Shown piece by piece: positions 28,401-36,192 of a stretch of DNA of 64,000 nucleotides. Source of the stretch: Fictibacillus barbaricus. GTDB lineage: Bacteria; Bacillota; Bacilli; Bacillales; Fictibacillaceae. The stretch covers positions 372,001 through 436,000 of the forward strand of contig NZ_BMCE01000001.1 of the NCBI RefSeq assembly GCF_014635025.1, given 5' to 3'. The notes beneath the pieces were generated by a model that was not told the DNA's origin, did not search any database, and saw only the letters and a program-made list of their open reading frames with translations. Made by a program: the position numbers and the translations under genes. The number at the start of each line of letters is the position of its first letter. Position 1 is the stretch's first letter.

Positions 28401-29686
28401 CCCCTGAAACAGCCCTTCATCCTGGACATTATGGCGGCACCATTCATGAAATGAGAGAAGCCCGGGATGTAAGAATGGGAATGTATGGTCACAGCAATCA
28501 GCCTTCCCACCACATCATTTATATGTATAACTATGCCGGCCAGCCGTGGAAGACACAAGAAAAAGTGAGGGAAGCTCTATCAAGGCTTTACATTGGAAGT
28601 GAGATTGGGCAAGGGTATGCAGGAGATGAGGACAATGGTGAAATGTCCGCTTGGTATATACTCAGTGCAGCAGGAATCTATCCGCTTCAAATGGGAACCC
28701 CTGAATATGCCATCGGTGCCCCTTTCTTTAAAAAGATGACCATCCATTTAGAGAACGGAAAGGATCTTGTGATTAACGCACCGAACGTAAGTGATGAAAA
28801 TAAATATATTCAAAGTCTTAAATTAAACGGGAAGGCCTATAACAAAACAACGATTTCCCATTCTGATTTAGTAAAGGGAGGCACTTTAGATTTTGAAATG
28901 GGTCCTGAGCCATCTAAGTGGGGAACAGACAAGGGTGCATTGCCTGACTCTGTAACACCTGAATCAACGGACGGTACAGTAATACCTGCCCAGCCTTTAA
29001 GAGACTTAACGGATAAACTCATTTCATCTGGCAAAGGAACTGCGGCGGACAGTGAGGATGGAGATACTCGTATTCTATTCGATAATAACTCAAATACGAG
29101 ATTAACGCTGCCGGGCAAGAATCCGTCCGTTCAGTTTGAATTCAAAGAGAACAAACAAAAAGCCAAGATGTATACGGTCACTTCTGCCAACGGTCAGCAG
29201 AACGAGGATCCAAAAAGCTGGGTTCTGAAAGGTTCTAACGACGGGGAAAAGTGGATCGAGCTGGATAGAAGAAATAATGAAACGTTCAAATGGCGGCTCT
29301 ATACAAGAGCATTTGAAATTGAAAAGCCAGGCAAGTACGCTTATTATAAGCTGGAAATTACTGAAAATGGCGGCGGGGAATCTACGTTCCTTGCAGAGCT
29401 CGAGCTTCTGGGTGTGGATGTTTCAAAGAATTTGATTCAAGTAGAAAAACAGATTGAAGGTTATATAGACTCAGGTGATTTGAAAGGCCCGATGAAATCT
29501 CAGCTTATCAATAAACTAAAGCAGGCTGTCCATCATGAAGAAAAGGGTGACGATGAAAAAGCTGTAAAGCATCTGGATGATCTGATCAATCATTTGAACA
29601 GGGAAGATTGGCAAAAGCACATATCCAGGGATGCGAAAGAGCAGCTTTCCGCAGATGTGAACTCGATCATCTATATCTTATCTTAA
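25466..29686 (+). CDS. Secreted GH92 alpha-mannosidase with Gln at the catalytic-acid position
   Basis: From TTG 25466, which follows GGAGGTG, the protein has 1406 residues. Parts in order are a signal peptide (about 1-35), a discoidin-like binding module (about 85-220, with GSNDGKNW), a linking beta domain, the GH92 beta-sandwich and catalytic alpha-barrel (about 400-1120), a second copy of the discoidin-like module (about 1175-1318, with GSNDGEKW) and a helical tail. GH92 marks are DTYRTSWPAY, DGGWISRWSSPGY, the PSHH segment and GDEDNGEMSAWY with candidate base Asp1054/Asp1056. Most alpha-mannosidases of the family read GNEPSHH, with Glu as acid; here the codon at 28499 is CAG, giving SNQPSHH (Gln1012). 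From family knowledge this points to cleavage of a mannosyl-phosphate linkage. No LPXTG or lipobox, so it is released or bound through its modules. Confidence 0.92.
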   Translation: MKKRHTLKSLNMGICTVFLVGSLYVPSSMNTVTAEENQQTDFFTSFEKDQASPTWQNSVETDAEGKKMTSGIDGNIPFQGIQGDITHKVVQITASANNPPNEIDQKLIDKDVNTKWLAFENTGWIELKLSEPEAVVKYALTSANDFDGRDPKEWSLSGSNDGKNWTKMDERANEDFSKRFQRNLYELENETKYLYYRFDITKNAGDNITQLAEIALSNGIDVPPPPPADMKSHIVEGPTNSYTAKTKVGWTGLKAFEYSGSHLSEDRAYSYNKIYDVNIKVTPDTELSYFIHPEFTDTEHNDYSSTYASVDLAFSDGTYLHDLDAVDQHGIKVNPQDQGKSETLSVNQWNYKQSSIGQVAAGKTIERILVAYDNPDGPSTFRGSIDDIKIEGNPVQRTYSNPSDYVNILRGTQSNGTFSRGNNFPAVAVPHGFNFWTPVTNAGSTSWLYSYNQNNNKDNLPQLQAFSISHEPSPWMGDRQTFQVMPSESKETVPSANREKRALPFKHSNEVAKAHYYSVKFENGIQTEMTPTDHAAMFRFTFKGDTSNLIFDNINNQGGLTLDKENGTISGYSDVKSGLSTGATRMFVYAEFDHPIVAGGKLTGEGRDNVSGYLRFDTSKESDRQVTMKIATSFISVDQAKKNLHQEIKPSDTFETIKEKAQKQWDEKLGIIEVEGANEDKLVTLYSNMYRLFLYPNSGFENVGTVEKPEYKYASPFSAAAGQNSTTETGAKIVDGKTYVNNGFWDTYRTSWPAYTLLTPTMTGEMIDGFVQQYKDGGWISRWSSPGYANLMVGTSSDIAFADAYLKGVTNFDVESFYQSAVKNAAVVSPDAGTGRKGMNTSVFDGFTNDSTGEGMSWAMDGYINDYGIANIAKELAKNGDTSDPYLPNYKDDYQYYVNRAKNYINMFNPEVGFFMGRKASGEWRSSAEEYDPREWGGDYTETNAWNMAFHAPQDGQGLANLYGGREGLADKLDQFFSTPETALHPGHYGGTIHEMREARDVRMGMYGHSNQPSHHIIYMYNYAGQPWKTQEKVREALSRLYIGSEIGQGYAGDEDNGEMSAWYILSAAGIYPLQMGTPEYAIGAPFFKKMTIHLENGKDLVINAPNVSDENKYIQSLKLNGKAYNKTTISHSDLVKGGTLDFEMGPEPSKWGTDKGALPDSVTPESTDGTVIPAQPLRDLTDKLISSGKGTAADSEDGDTRILFDNNSNTRLTLPGKNPSVQFEFKENKQKAKMYTVTSANGQQNEDPKSWVLKGSNDGEKWIELDRRNNETFKWRLYTRAFEIEKPGKYAYYKLEITENGGGESTFLAELELLGVDVSKNLIQVEKQIEGYIDSGDLKGPMKSQLINKLKQAVHHEEKGDDEKAVKHLDDLINHLNREDWQKHISRDAKEQLSADVNSIIYILS

Positions 29687-29710
29687 TAATCTAAGGCATG
29701 AATGGAATTG

Positions 29711-29741
29711 AAAAAGACCCAGGGATTCTTGGGTCTTTTTT
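29711..29741 (+). terminator. Rho-independent terminator
   Basis: AAAAAGACCCA (29711-29721) pairs with TGGGTCTTTTT, followed by T residues. It ends the importer-GH92 operon and separates it from the Leloir genes. Confidence 0.9.
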
Positions 29742-29834
29742 CTTCCGTGGAACATGCAGAGACAAAATTTCTAAGTGGGAAATGAACTGGCTTCATCCCC
29801 CGTCACTCTGAAATGACATGAGAGGAACGATACG

Positions 29835-31022
29835 ATGGATATACAGCAATTAATCAATACATTTTATGAAGTTTACCCTGCAGTTGGACAGGAGGATGTC
29901 AGGATTTTCTTTTCACCGGGTCGAATTAATCTTATTGGGGAGCATACGGATTATAACGGAGGGCATGTGTTCCCGAGTGCCATTACGTTTGGGACATATG
30001 GCGTATCAAGAACAAGGGATGATCAATTGGTCAAGTTATATTCCATGAATTTTCCCGAAAAAGGGGTCATTGAGTTTTCCTTGAATGAAATGGAGTACCG
30101 AACAGAACACAGTTGGGCCAACTATCCAAAAGGGATGATCCGATACATTCAGGAAGCATACGGCTTGCTGCCAGGAGGGCTTGATATCCTGATAAATGGG
30201 AACATTCCGAATGGCGCAGGCCTGTCATCTTCAGCTTCTCTCGAAATGCTGATAGGAGTTATTGTTAGTGAAATGTATGGTTTGGAAATAGACCGTATCG
30301 AACTGATTAAGCTTGGGAAGAAGGTCGAAAATGAATTTATTGGAGTTAACAGCGGAATAATGGATCAGTTTGCTGTGGGAATGGGAAAAAGGGACACCGG
30401 CATTCTGCTAGACTGTAATACTTTGAAATATGAATATGCACCTCTAGCTTTGGATGGTTATAAGATTGTCATCATGAATACAAACAAGCGCAGGCAATTA
30501 GCTGATTCTAAATACAATGAAAGGCGAAATGAATGCCAAAGGGCATTGAGCCGCCTGAACACCGTCCTCGATATTAAGGAACTCGGTGATCTTTCTGAAG
30601 AGGATTTTGAAGCGAACAAAGAGCTGATTGATGATGAGACGCTAATCAAGCGTGCACGACATGCTGTCTATGAAAACCAGCGCACGTTAAAAGCACTTAA
30701 AGCACTGCGCAGCGGTGAACTGAGGACTTTCGGAAAACTGATGAATGATTCTCACCATAGTTTAAGAGATGACTATGAAGTAACTGGTAAGGAACTTGAT
30801 ACTCTTGTGGAAGCAGCATGGAAACAGGATGGAGCCCTCGGTGCGCGGATGACGGGCGCTGGTTTTGGCGGATGTGCGATTGCCATTATCGAATCAGATA
30901 AAGTGGAGGAATTTATTCGAAAGGTCGGAAGTGAATACAAGGAAAAGATTGGATACAAGGCTGACTTTTATGTTGCAAGTGTCGGTGAAGGGGCAAAAGA
31001 GATTACCAGGGAGGTTATATGA
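29835..31022 (+). CDS. galK: Galactokinase
   Basis: A 395-residue GHMP-family kinase that phosphorylates alpha-D-galactose at C1. All signature motifs are present: [19 protein letters not shown] near the N-terminus (galactose binding), [11 protein letters not shown] (ATP loop) and [14 protein letters not shown] at the C-terminal end. Length is typical. The ATG follows GAGAGGAACG. Its stop overlaps the galE start, so galK-galE-galT-galM form one Leloir operon. I see no cre in its 90-base upstream gap. Confidence 0.97.
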   Translation: MDIQQLINTFYEVYPAVGQEDVRIFFSPGRINLIGEHTDYNGGHVFPSAITFGTYGVSRTRDDQLVKLYSMNFPEKGVIEFSLNEMEYRTEHSWANYPKGMIRYIQEAYGLLPGGLDILINGNIPNGAGLSSSASLEMLIGVIVSEMYGLEIDRIELIKLGKKVENEFIGVNSGIMDQFAVGMGKRDTGILLDCNTLKYEYAPLALDGYKIVIMNTNKRRQLADSKYNERRNECQRALSRLNTVLDIKELGDLSEEDFEANKELIDDETLIKRARHAVYENQRTLKALKALRSGELRTFGKLMNDSHHSLRDDYEVTGKELDTLVEAAWKQDGALGARMTGAGFGGCAIAIIESDKVEEFIRKVGSEYKEKIGYKADFYVASVGEGAKEITREVI

Positions 31023-32011
31023 TGAGCATTCTTGTTCTTGGTGGGGCCGGCTATATTGGCTCCCATGCCGTATACGAGTTATTGGAAAGGAAGTATGAAG
31101 TAGTCGTTGTGGATAACCTTCAAACGGGACATGAACAAGCGCTTCATCCTGATGCGATCTTTTATGAAGGGGACATCCGTGATAAAGAGTTTCTCAGGAC
31201 TGTTTTTTCTAATCATAAAATTAACGGGGTACTGCATTTCGCTGCCAATTCCCTTGTAGGGGAATCGATGGAACAGCCGATCAAGTACTTTGATAACAAT
31301 GTTTACGGCACACAAGTCTTGATGGAAGTGATGGTGGAATTTGGAGTGAAACATATCGTTTTCTCTTCAACTGCCGCAACGTATGGTGATCAGGGAGTAA
31401 TGCCGATTACTGAAGAAATGTCAACCAACCCGGCCAATGCCTATGGCGAAACTAAATTGGTAATGGAAAAACTGATGAAATGGTGCGGTGTTGCCCATGG
31501 GATTAAATATGTTTCACTAAGGTATTTCAATGTTGCCGGTGCTCGTTCAACTGGAGAAATTGGAGAGGACCACAATCCGGAAACCCACCTGATCCCTCTT
31601 GTCTTGCAGGTCGCTCTCGGTCAAAGGGAGTTCATCTCCATTTATGGCGATGATTACGATACAGAAGACGGTACGTGTATTCGTGACTATATTCATGTTG
31701 AAGATTTGATCGATGCTCATATCCTCGCTCTTCAGTATCTTAAAAACGGGGGAGAAAGCGATACGTTCAATCTTGGCAGCAGCCGGGGCTGTTCCGTTCA
31801 TCAAATTATCGAAACAGCCAGAAAGGTAACCGGCCATCCCATTCCTGCAAAGGTGACACCGAGAAGAGCAGGAGACCCAAAAGCACTTGTGGCATCTTCA
31901 GCAAAGGCTAAGAAAATTCTAGGATGGGAGCCAAAACGTACAGGAATCGACCAAATCATTGAAGATGCCTGGAAATGGCACCAAGAACATCCTGATGGTT
32001 ATAACCAATAG
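31019..32011 (+). CDS. galE: UDP-glucose 4-epimerase (Leloir operon copy)
   Basis: A 330-residue epimerase with [28 protein letters not shown] and [16 protein letters not shown]. Start ATG 31019 overlaps the galK stop (ATGA). The next ATG at 31022 would work as well, after GGGAGG. It is clearly diverged from the galE at 12835-13848: active-site YGETK against YGWTK, and different loops. This copy recycles UDP-galactose made by GalT during galactose breakdown. Confidence 0.95.
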   Translation: MMSILVLGGAGYIGSHAVYELLERKYEVVVVDNLQTGHEQALHPDAIFYEGDIRDKEFLRTVFSNHKINGVLHFAANSLVGESMEQPIKYFDNNVYGTQVLMEVMVEFGVKHIVFSSTAATYGDQGVMPITEEMSTNPANAYGETKLVMEKLMKWCGVAHGIKYVSLRYFNVAGARSTGEIGEDHNPETHLIPLVLQVALGQREFISIYGDDYDTEDGTCIRDYIHVEDLIDAHILALQYLKNGGESDTFNLGSSRGCSVHQIIETARKVTGHPIPAKVTPRRAGDPKALVASSAKAKKILGWEPKRTGIDQIIEDAWKWHQEHPDGYNQ

Positions 32012-32022
32012 GAGGGGAGGAG

Positions 32023-33522
32023 ATGGAAATCTATTCTGTTATACAGAAGCTTATTCAAAAAGCGATCGCTTTGGAGATCATACAGAAGCAAGATGAAATC
32101 TATGCCCGAAACCAGTTAATGGCACTTCTTGGGTTTGATAGCTTCGAAAAAGGAGATGACCCTAATGGTATGGAAGAAATCCCTGATATTTTGGAGCAGC
32201 TTGAAAAATATGCTGTAGAAAAGGGGCTTATCAGAGATCTTCTAGATGAGAAAGAAATATTTTCAAGTAAACTGATGGATGTTTTCATGCCCCGGCCATC
32301 GGACCTGAACAGAAGTTTTTTTCAAAAATATAAAGAAAATCCTGTGGAAGCAACGTCATTCTTTTATGAATTAAGCAGAAACAGCAACTATATCCAAACA
32401 AAAAGGATTGCCAGGAACATAAGCTATAAAACGGATACCCCTTATGGCGAGTTTGATATTACGATTAATTTATCCAAGCCTGAAAAAGATCCAAAAGAAA
32501 TTGAACTGGAAAAAAAGTTGAAGGTTTTAGGGTCGTCCGATTATCCAAAATGTCTGTTGTGCATAGAAAATGAGGGATATGAAGGAAGGATTGGATATCC
32601 TGCGCGTTCCAATCACAGGTTGATCCATTTAGACCTTAAAGGAGAACCATGGTATCTTCAGTACTCACCATACGTTTACTATAATGAGCATTGTATCATG
32701 CTCTCAGGTGAACATAGGGACATGAAGATCAATAGGGATGCATTTAAAAGGCTTCTTATTTTTGTGGAGCAATTTCAGCATTATTTTGCTGGATCCAATG
32801 CCGATTTACCGATTGTGGGAGGTTCGATTTTAAGCCATGACCATTATCAGGGTGGCCATTATGAATTTGCAATGGCAAAAGCAGAGGATGAATATATTTT
32901 TTCAATAAACCATTTCTATGCGGTAAAGGCAGCTTCAATCAAATGGCCGATGCCTGTTATCCGGTTAAGAGGAAGTGATACGGCTGAGCTTACAGATGCC
33001 GCTGAATTCATCCTCAAAAAATGGATTCCATACAGCGATCTAAGTGTAGATATTCAGGCTTATACGGAAGGTACTAGGCATAACACGATTACCCCGATTG
33101 CCCGCTACAGGGATGGGGAATTCGAATTGGACCTTGTGCTAAGAAACAATCGGACTAGCGATCAGTATCCTCTTGGAATTTTTCATCCTCACCCAGATGT
33201 GCATCATATAAAAAAAGAAAACATTGGCTTGATTGAAGTAATGGGGCTCGCTGTATTGCCGGCAAGGTTAAAAAACGAATTGGAAGATGTGAAACATTAT
33301 TTGCTGGGAGTCAAAAATGAACTGATGGAGTACCATCTGCCATGGGCTGATGATATGAAAGAACGTTATGGAAAAGATATAACTCCTGGTTCTGTTGAAG
33401 AGATTCTTAAAAAAGAAGTTGGCCTTAAGTTTCTCCGGGTCCTTGAGGATGCAGGTGTGTTTAAGAGAGATAAATCCGGTCAGGAAGCCTTTCAGAGGTT
33501 CATTCTTTCCTTGAATGATTAA
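32023..33522 (+). CDS. galT: Galactose-1-phosphate uridylyltransferase, Firmicutes type
   Basis: A 499-residue enzyme of the second GalT type found in Bacilli and Lactobacillales, longer than the Escherichia coli type. It exchanges UMP between UDP-glucose and galactose 1-phosphate. Visible segments are CLLCIENEGYEGRIGYPAR, GGSILSHDHYQGGHYEF (nucleophile region) and GIFHPHPDVHHIKKENIGLIEVMGLAVLP. A GGAGGGGAGG site precedes ATG 32023, 11 bases after galE. A hairpin overlaps its stop codon region before galM. Confidence 0.95.
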   Translation: MEIYSVIQKLIQKAIALEIIQKQDEIYARNQLMALLGFDSFEKGDDPNGMEEIPDILEQLEKYAVEKGLIRDLLDEKEIFSSKLMDVFMPRPSDLNRSFFQKYKENPVEATSFFYELSRNSNYIQTKRIARNISYKTDTPYGEFDITINLSKPEKDPKEIELEKKLKVLGSSDYPKCLLCIENEGYEGRIGYPARSNHRLIHLDLKGEPWYLQYSPYVYYNEHCIMLSGEHRDMKINRDAFKRLLIFVEQFQHYFAGSNADLPIVGGSILSHDHYQGGHYEFAMAKAEDEYIFSINHFYAVKAASIKWPMPVIRLRGSDTAELTDAAEFILKKWIPYSDLSVDIQAYTEGTRHNTITPIARYRDGEFELDLVLRNNRTSDQYPLGIFHPHPDVHHIKKENIGLIEVMGLAVLPARLKNELEDVKHYLLGVKNELMEYHLPWADDMKERYGKDITPGSVEEILKKEVGLKFLRVLEDAGVFKRDKSGQEAFQRFILSLND

Positions 33523-33525
33523 AAG

Positions 33526-33566
33526 AAGGCATTCGCTCATAAATGTAGCGGATGCCCATTTTCTTA
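33526..33566 (+). promoter_or_regulatory. Hairpin between galT and galM, possible attenuator
   Basis: GGCATTCGCT (33528-33537) pairs with AGCGGATGCC (33547-33556), with one G-U pair, then CATTTTCTTAT. The T-run is broken, so it is likely a partial terminator or message-stabilising element rather than a full stop. Confidence 0.55.
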
Positions 33567-33583
33567 TAAAGGAGAGTGTCAGA

Positions 33584-34633
33584 GTGAAGATTCTTCAGAA
33601 GAAATTTGGCGAGGTTAACGGCCATCCTGTAACATCCACCACCCTTATTAACGATCAGGGAATGGAGGTTGCGAGCATAGATTACGGCTGCATAATTACA
33701 AAAGTAATAGTGCCGGATAAAAATGGGCAAAAGGAAAATGTTGTGCTGGGCTTTGAATCCATTGACGAATATATGAAGCATTCTCCCTATTTCGGAGCCG
33801 TGGTTGGGCGATTTGCAGGCAGAATAAAAGGCGGCAGCTTTGAATTGGACGGTCAATCGTACCAGCTTGAAAAAAACAATATGGGGAATCATCTTCATGG
33901 CGGTTTAAAAGGCTTCGACAAGGTTATATGGAACTCTCAGGTGATTACAGGCGAGAATGAGACAAGCATCATATACACGTATCTCAGCCGGGATGGAGAA
34001 GAAGGGTATCCAGGTAACCTGGAGGTAAACGTAAAGTATACCTTATCAAATACAAATGAATTTTCCATTTTTTACGAAGCCGTTTCAGATAAAAAAACGC
34101 TCGTTAATGTTACGAACCACTCTTATTTTAATTTGTCTGGAAACTTGAAACGGGATATTCTGGACCATCAATTGACATTAAAAAGCGAATCATTTCTGGA
34201 ACTTGATGAGGAATTGATTCCTACAGGTGAAATCCTTTCTGTAAAAGGTACCCCGTTTGATTTCAGAGAAAGCCGAAACATAAAAGACGGATCAGAATCC
34301 GGGCATGTTCAAAAAATTTTAACTGGCAAGGGGTACGACCATCCGTTCTTGCTTGCTGATAACCATAATCAAGAAATTGTATTGAAAGACTCTGAAAGCG
34401 GCCGGGTATTGACGATTGAAACCGATCAGCCAGGCGTAGTGTTATACACTGGAACACAGTTGTCATCCGACTTTAAAATCCGAGGAGTAAAGTCCCGAAA
34501 ATACTTGGGTCTATGCTTGGAAACTCAGGGGCTCCCTGACAGCATTCATCACCCTCACTTCCCGTCTAGCATTCTTGATAAAAATGAAGTTTTCCGTTCA
34601 ACTACAAAATATATTTTTAGTGTGATTACTTAG
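33584..34633 (+). CDS. galM: Aldose 1-epimerase (mutarotase)
   Basis: A 349-residue mutarotase that converts beta- to alpha-D-galactose for GalK. I chose GTG 33584 because AAGGAGAG lies eleven bases upstream and the protein then begins MKILQKKFG, normal for the family. An ATG 69 bases upstream lies inside galT. Motifs are GAVVGRFAGRIKGG, GNHLHGG, TNHSYFNLSG (catalytic His) and the final CLETQGLPDSIHHP. It completes the Leloir set and is followed by a strong terminator. Confidence 0.95.
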   Translation: MKILQKKFGEVNGHPVTSTTLINDQGMEVASIDYGCIITKVIVPDKNGQKENVVLGFESIDEYMKHSPYFGAVVGRFAGRIKGGSFELDGQSYQLEKNNMGNHLHGGLKGFDKVIWNSQVITGENETSIIYTYLSRDGEEGYPGNLEVNVKYTLSNTNEFSIFYEAVSDKKTLVNVTNHSYFNLSGNLKRDILDHQLTLKSESFLELDEELIPTGEILSVKGTPFDFRESRNIKDGSESGHVQKILTGKGYDHPFLLADNHNQEIVLKDSESGRVLTIETDQPGVVLYTGTQLSSDFKIRGVKSRKYLGLCLETQGLPDSIHHPHFPSSILDKNEVFRSTTKYIFSVIT

Positions 34634-34640
34634 ACGAAAA

Positions 34641-34672
34641 AAATGGCCTCAGACAGATTCTGAGGTCATTTT
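34641..34672 (+). terminator. Rho-independent terminator
   Basis: An 11-base stem AATGGCCTCAGA/TCTGAGGTCATT (one G-U) around a five-base loop, followed by TTTA. It ends the Leloir operon. Confidence 0.85.
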
Positions 34673-34679
34673 AGATGAA

Positions 34680-34785
34680 TGATATAAAGCCGATTCTTGA
34701 TATTAGATGATTTTTCAAGATAACGAGGTCCTTTTTCCTGATATGTAGTTGTTTTTTCCTGATATCATTCTTAATTTACTGATTT
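34680..34785 (+). repeat. 21-bp-phased degenerate repeat array (TGATAT core)
   Basis: Cores related to TGATAT, usually preceded by a T-rich run and C, begin at 34680, 34698, 34718 (AGATAA), 34739, 34760 and 34780 (TGATTT). The last five steps are 20-21 bases. Spacer bases are unrelated. It lies directly after the terminator and has no coding frame. The core differs from that of the arrays at 17931 and 63514, but the spacing is the same. Confidence 0.65.
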
Positions 34786-34868
34786 AGGGTTGTCATTACA
34801 TTTAGATTCCATAAGTTATGCTGACAAAGAAGGACATCCCCCCAAGATGGCGTATTTTAATAATTAAC

Positions 34869-34890
34869 GGAATATTTATGGAAAAATTCT
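34869..34890 (+). promoter_or_regulatory. Operator-like motif upstream of the carbamoylase-like gene
   Basis: GGAATATTTATGGAAAAATTC (34869-34889, 21 bases) matches 18 of 21 bases of the motif at 37606-37626 in front of abgT. The ends (GGAAT and ATTC) are in inverted orientation. It sits 32 bases before the start codon. The regulator at 36193 is the obvious candidate to bind both. Confidence 0.6.
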
Positions 34891-34920
34891 TTTATTCATC
34901 GATCAAAGGAGGATCCATCA

Positions 34921-36192
34921 TTGAACCAGACGAAGAAAGCGAACCAGCTGTGGCTAGAAGAGCATTTGCACCGGTTAAATCTTGTTAAGAATATGAAGCA
35001 GCCAGAAGGATTCACGAGACTTGGGTTTAGTGAAGAAGAATGGGAAGCGATGAATGTATTTAAGGAGATTACAGAGGATTTCGGTTTACTCGTACGACGT
35101 GACTTTGCAGGAAACTTGATCGCAAGATGGAATCCGAGTGAGGAGGCGTCTTCATTGCCTGCTGTAGCACTGGGTTCGCACCTGGATACGGTAAAAGGCG
35201 GAGGCGGGTATGACGGCGTCGCGGGAATCCTGTGTGCACTTGGAGCCGTAAAAGAATTAAAAGAAGAAGGGTTTCAGCCAGATTACCCCATAGAAGTGAT
35301 CTGCTTTGCTTCCGAAGAATCCTCCAGGTTCCCGGTTTCAACGATCGGCAGCAAGGCCATGTCTGGCATCCTGGATACAAATGCATTAGAGAACCTTCAG
35401 GATGAAACAGGAACCTCCATAAAAGAAGCGGTCGAAGCCAGGGGGTTAAGCTGGGATACGATAAAATACGCTGAACGCAGTGCGGATGAGATCAGGTCGT
35501 TTGTCGAGCTTCACATTGAGCAAGGAATGAGGGTCGAAAACGCAGGTGCTGATTTTGGCGTGGCGACGGCCGTTGCATGTCCGATCCGGCTTAAGGTACA
35601 GATCGAGGGCAAGATGGGACATACGGGGACGACCCCAATGGGAATGAGGCAGGATGCGTTAGTGGCCGCGGCACCGCTTATCTCTTTTGTCTCTGAGAAG
35701 GCGGAGCAATTATCCAAGGAAAAGGAGTACCCGATCGTGGCGACGGTCAGCAAACTTAACTTGAAGCCGAACGCGATGAACGTTATTCCAGGAGTGGTTG
35801 AACTCGGCATTGATATTCGCAGTGTGGATGACTCGTTAAAGGAACGCTTCAAATCGATGGTGGAAGAGAAGAGTTTATCGATAGAGAAGGAAAGTAATGT
35901 TAAAATAAAAACAGACATTATCGTCTATAATGCTTCTATTAACCTTGACCCAAACCTTGCCATAAAGCTGGAACAGCTAGGTGAATCAGAGGGGCTAAAA
36001 TGCCTGGTGATGGAGAGCGGAGCAGGGCATGATGTGATGAACATGAGCCGTAAATGGCCAGCAGGACTCGTTTTTATTAAATGCCGAAACGGTGTAAGCC
36101 ACCACCCTCAAGAATATGCGACATTGGAAGATTTACGTTTAGGAGTTGATATCCTTGTTAACTATTTACGAGATGAGGCAAGGAATGGATAA
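34921..36192 (+). CDS. M20-family Zn/Mn amidohydrolase (N-carbamoyl-amino-acid hydrolase/allantoate amidohydrolase type)
   Basis: A 423-residue enzyme that cleaves a carbamoyl or similar C-N amide bond in the cytoplasm. Family marks are GSHLDTVKGGGGYDGVAG (metal ligands His and Asp), CFASEESSRFP (bridging Glu), ELHIEQG, GHTGTTPMGMRQDAL (dimerisation domain His) and NGVSHHPQE (last metal His). The TTG start is placed by AAAGGAGG. The regulator gene starts at the next base after its stop. Beta-ureidopropionase, L-carbamoylase and allantoate hydrolase share these motifs and cannot be told apart here. The AbgT-like transporter and two further M20 enzymes downstream suggest amide or dipeptide-like substrates. 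Confidence 0.88.
   Translation: MNQTKKANQLWLEEHLHRLNLVKNMKQPEGFTRLGFSEEEWEAMNVFKEITEDFGLLVRRDFAGNLIARWNPSEEASSLPAVALGSHLDTVKGGGGYDGVAGILCALGAVKELKEEGFQPDYPIEVICFASEESSRFPVSTIGSKAMSGILDTNALENLQDETGTSIKEAVEARGLSWDTIKYAERSADEIRSFVELHIEQGMRVENAGADFGVATAVACPIRLKVQIEGKMGHTGTTPMGMRQDALVAAAPLISFVSEKAEQLSKEKEYPIVATVSKLNLKPNAMNVIPGVVELGIDIRSVDDSLKERFKSMVEEKSLSIEKESNVKIKTDIIVYNASINLDPNLAIKLEQLGESEGLKCLVMESGAGHDVMNMSRKWPAGLVFIKCRNGVSHHPQEYATLEDLRLGVDILVNYLRDEARNG

Noticed and set aside
26720-28558. Several minus-strand reading frames of 60-148 codons inside the GH92 gene
   Set aside because: They lie antisense to a clear conserved protein, lack ribosome sites and have no recognisable domain; they follow from the codon composition of the sense gene.
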